NCBI RefSeq assembly: GCF_001908205.1
Contig: NZ_LGHL01000057.1
Span: forward strand, 23,717-87,716
Length of the DNA: 64,000 bases
Source of the DNA: Bradyrhizobium sp. NAS80.1
GTDB lineage: Bacteria > Pseudomonadota > Alphaproteobacteria > Rhizobiales > Xanthobacteraceae
Reading direction: 5' to 3'
Under the pieces are notes generated by a model. The model worked only from the letters and a program-made list of their open reading frames with translations. It made no database searches and had not been told where the DNA came from. Made by a program: the position numbers and the translations under genes. Positions 62,797-64,000 of the stretch are shown piece after piece. Each line of letters begins with the position of its first letter. Within the stretch, counting starts at the first letter, position 1.

Positions 62797-63678
62797 ATGA
62801 GAAACGAACTGAACGAACTCGCCGCGTTTGCGATGGTCGCTCGTGAACGAAGCTTTACCCGGGCCGCAGCAAAGCTAGGTGTGTCTCAGTCTGCCCTGAG
62901 CCACACGATCCGGGGGCTTGAGCAGCGGCTCGAGTTGCGGCTTCTCGCACGGACAACGAAGAGCGTTGCACCAACCGCTACAGGGGCAGCGCTCTTGAAG
63001 GATTTGTCTCCGGCACTTGAGCAAATAGCTCTTGCCCTTGACAGAGCCCGAAGCGTTCGGCATCGCCCTGCGGGCCGCCTTCGAATTGTGATGTCGCGCT
63101 CGGCCGCCGTGATGGTAATGTTGCCACGGCTCACGGCATTCGCCGAGACCTATCCTGACATCGTTCTTGACGTCGTCACCGTCACTGGCCCGGTAGACCT
63201 CGTTGCAGGCGAGTTCGATGCCGGTATTCAGCTCGGCGAGTACATTCAAAGCGATATGATCGCGGTGCGTGTCACGCCGGACTTGCGATTGGCAGTAGTG
63301 GGATCGCCCCGCTATTTCTCGTCACGACGCATCCCACAAAAGCCGACGGATCTCAGCGACCATCGATGCATAACGCTGCGCCTTCCGGGCGGTCCATATC
63401 GATGGGAGTTCGAGCGCGGACGAAAGTCAGTCACGATCAGCGTGAACGGGCCGCTTGTAATCGACGACACTCATTTAGTGATTCAGGCGGCGCTCGCTGG
63501 AGTCGGCCTCGGTCTCGTCTATGAAGAGCAGGTCGCAGAGGACATCGCCAAGCGGCGGCTTATCCGTGTCCTGGAAGACTGGACGCCGCCAATTCCCGGC
63601 TTCTTCATGTACTATCCCAATCGCCAGCATCAGCCTGCTGCACTGTCTGCATTAGTGAATGCGCTACGACTCTCATGA
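62797..63678 (+). CDS. LysR family transcriptional regulator
   Basis: This 293-residue regulator has its N-terminal helix-turn-helix ([60 protein letters not shown]) followed by a PBP2-type effector domain of the CrgA/PecT-like group ([40 protein letters not shown]). It is divergent from the NTF2-like and MBL genes, so it likely activates them. The stop is 17 bases before the duplicated radC 3' end. Confidence 0.9.
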   Translation: MRNELNELAAFAMVARERSFTRAAAKLGVSQSALSHTIRGLEQRLELRLLARTTKSVAPTATGAALLKDLSPALEQIALALDRARSVRHRPAGRLRIVMSRSAAVMVMLPRLTAFAETYPDIVLDVVTVTGPVDLVAGEFDAGIQLGEYIQSDMIAVRVTPDLRLAVVGSPRYFSSRRIPQKPTDLSDHRCITLRLPGGPYRWEFERGRKSVTISVNGPLVIDDTHLVIQAALAGVGLGLVYEEQVAEDIAKRRLIRVLEDWTPPIPGFFMYYPNRQHQPAALSALVNALRLS

Positions 63679-63694
63679 CGATAGGTTGGGCGCG

Positions 63695-63788
63695 CGACAT
63701 CGCAAAGCCGCTGGGGATTGCCGTGCATGACCACATCATCGTCGGCAAGAACGGGCATGTTAGCCTGCGCGGGATGCGGCTGATCTGA
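63695..63788 (+). pseudogene. radC: radC 3'-end duplicate
   Basis: About 94 bases repeat the end of radC. 63695-63727 equals 61026-61058; after a single mismatch, 29 more bases match. The remainder has diverged but still encodes SLRGMRLI and a TGA stop. The frame upstream is unrelated. It looks either like the original radC terminus displaced by insertion of 61119-63694, or the far att site of an element that carried its own radC end. Confidence 0.8.
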
Positions 63789-63846
63789 AGCGCGAAGAGA
63801 TTGGCGCGGCCCTTCGGGTCCGGATCATGATCCGGGCCCTCAAGCC

Positions 63847-64000
63847 TCAGTAGCAATATCTGGGATCGACGCGAACGTAGTAGGCGTCGGGACGCTGCAT
63901 GTAGCAGCCGCGCTGATAGGCGTAGTAACCGGAACGGCGGCGCTCGCCCTCGGAGGCGATCGCGGCGCCCGTGCCGGCCCCGACGACCGCGCCGATTGCG
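63847..64000 (-). CDS. Glycine-zipper-like small protein, C-terminal end
   Basis: The minus-strand frame is open to the window edge, so the N-terminus is missing. The visible 50 residues read AIGAVVGAGTGAAIASEGER, then a Tyr/Arg-rich end (SGYYAYQRGCYMQRPDAYYV and RVDPRYCY). The Gly/Ala segment resembles the glycine-zipper found in small exported proteins of Bradyrhizobium that end in Tyr-rich sequence. The whole family function is unknown. Confidence 0.7.
   Translation of the reverse strand, partial: AIGAVVGAGTGAAIASEGERRRSGYYAYQRGCYMQRPDAYYVRVDPRYCY

Noticed and set aside
1..64000. CRISPR array, rRNA operon, transposase or phage genes
   Set aside because: No regularly spaced short repeats, no rRNA-like stretch and no recognisable transposase, integrase or phage structural protein was found on either strand by reading.

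Overview
The window is high-GC alphaproteobacterial chromosome. Gene content and order suggest a Bradyrhizobium or close Nitrobacteraceae relative: a large NAD-glutamate dehydrogenase of about 1,600 residues, rpmH-rnpA-yidC-yihA-DUF423-argB, then a pyrimidine 5'-nucleotidase, dapD and dapE, truA-fmt-def, rmuC, ampG, a K+/H+ antiporter, map and radC, plus many palindromic intergenic repeats. No rRNA, CRISPR array, prophage module, transposase or integrase was seen. One intact tRNA, tRNA-Arg(ACG), lies at 28.2 kb.

Layout. (1) 0-12.2 kb: the end of a YgiQ-type radical SAM protein, a DUF900 lipoprotein hydrolase, an AraC regulator, a TolB/TPR protein with a probable 5' frameshift, an LLM flavin oxidoreductase, a LysR remnant, and the NAD-GDH followed by a small companion protein. 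(2) 12.3-18.3 kb: a second DUF900 hydrolase, a divergent LysR/MFS pair, a divergent MarR/MFS pair with a double palindromic operator, and debris of alpha/beta hydrolases. (3) 18.4-28.3 kb: a probable tRNA-Arg genomic island. A 25-bp copy of the tRNA 3' end at 18.4 kb matches the intact tRNA at 28.2 kb. The cargo is a YbaK deacylase, a CBS protein, a DUF3311/symporter pair, a catabolic cluster (Dabb, SDR, cupin, orphan branched-chain-type binding protein, SDR, IclR), broken autotransporter barrels and a LuxR stub. (4) 28.4-50.5 kb: ordered core genome covering translation, membrane insertion, lysine and arginine synthesis, peptidoglycan recycling and ion homeostasis. It carries several palindromic repeats and one GIY-YIG nuclease pseudogene bounded by 41-42 bp inverted repeats. 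(5) 50.5-60.4 kb: accessory DNA between map and radC, with a DsbA-like protein, a rhodanese, DUF3455, an SDR, a LuxR regulator, and a tandem cluster of four Omp31-like porins that are all frameshifted or truncated. (6) 60.4-64 kb: radC, then an MBL hydrolase / NTF2-like / LysR module lying between two copies of the radC 3' end, and the end of a glycine-rich protein.

Five genes are each broken by one extra base in a homopolymer run of 6-7. All five are accessory or paralogous genes, and the core genes are intact. They may be assembly errors, real decay or phase variation; raw reads would decide.

The main candidates for something new are the GIY-YIG gene with near-perfect inverted repeats, whose ends resemble the dispersed palindromes nearby, and two putative integration scars (tRNA-Arg and radC 3' end) that lack any visible integrase.
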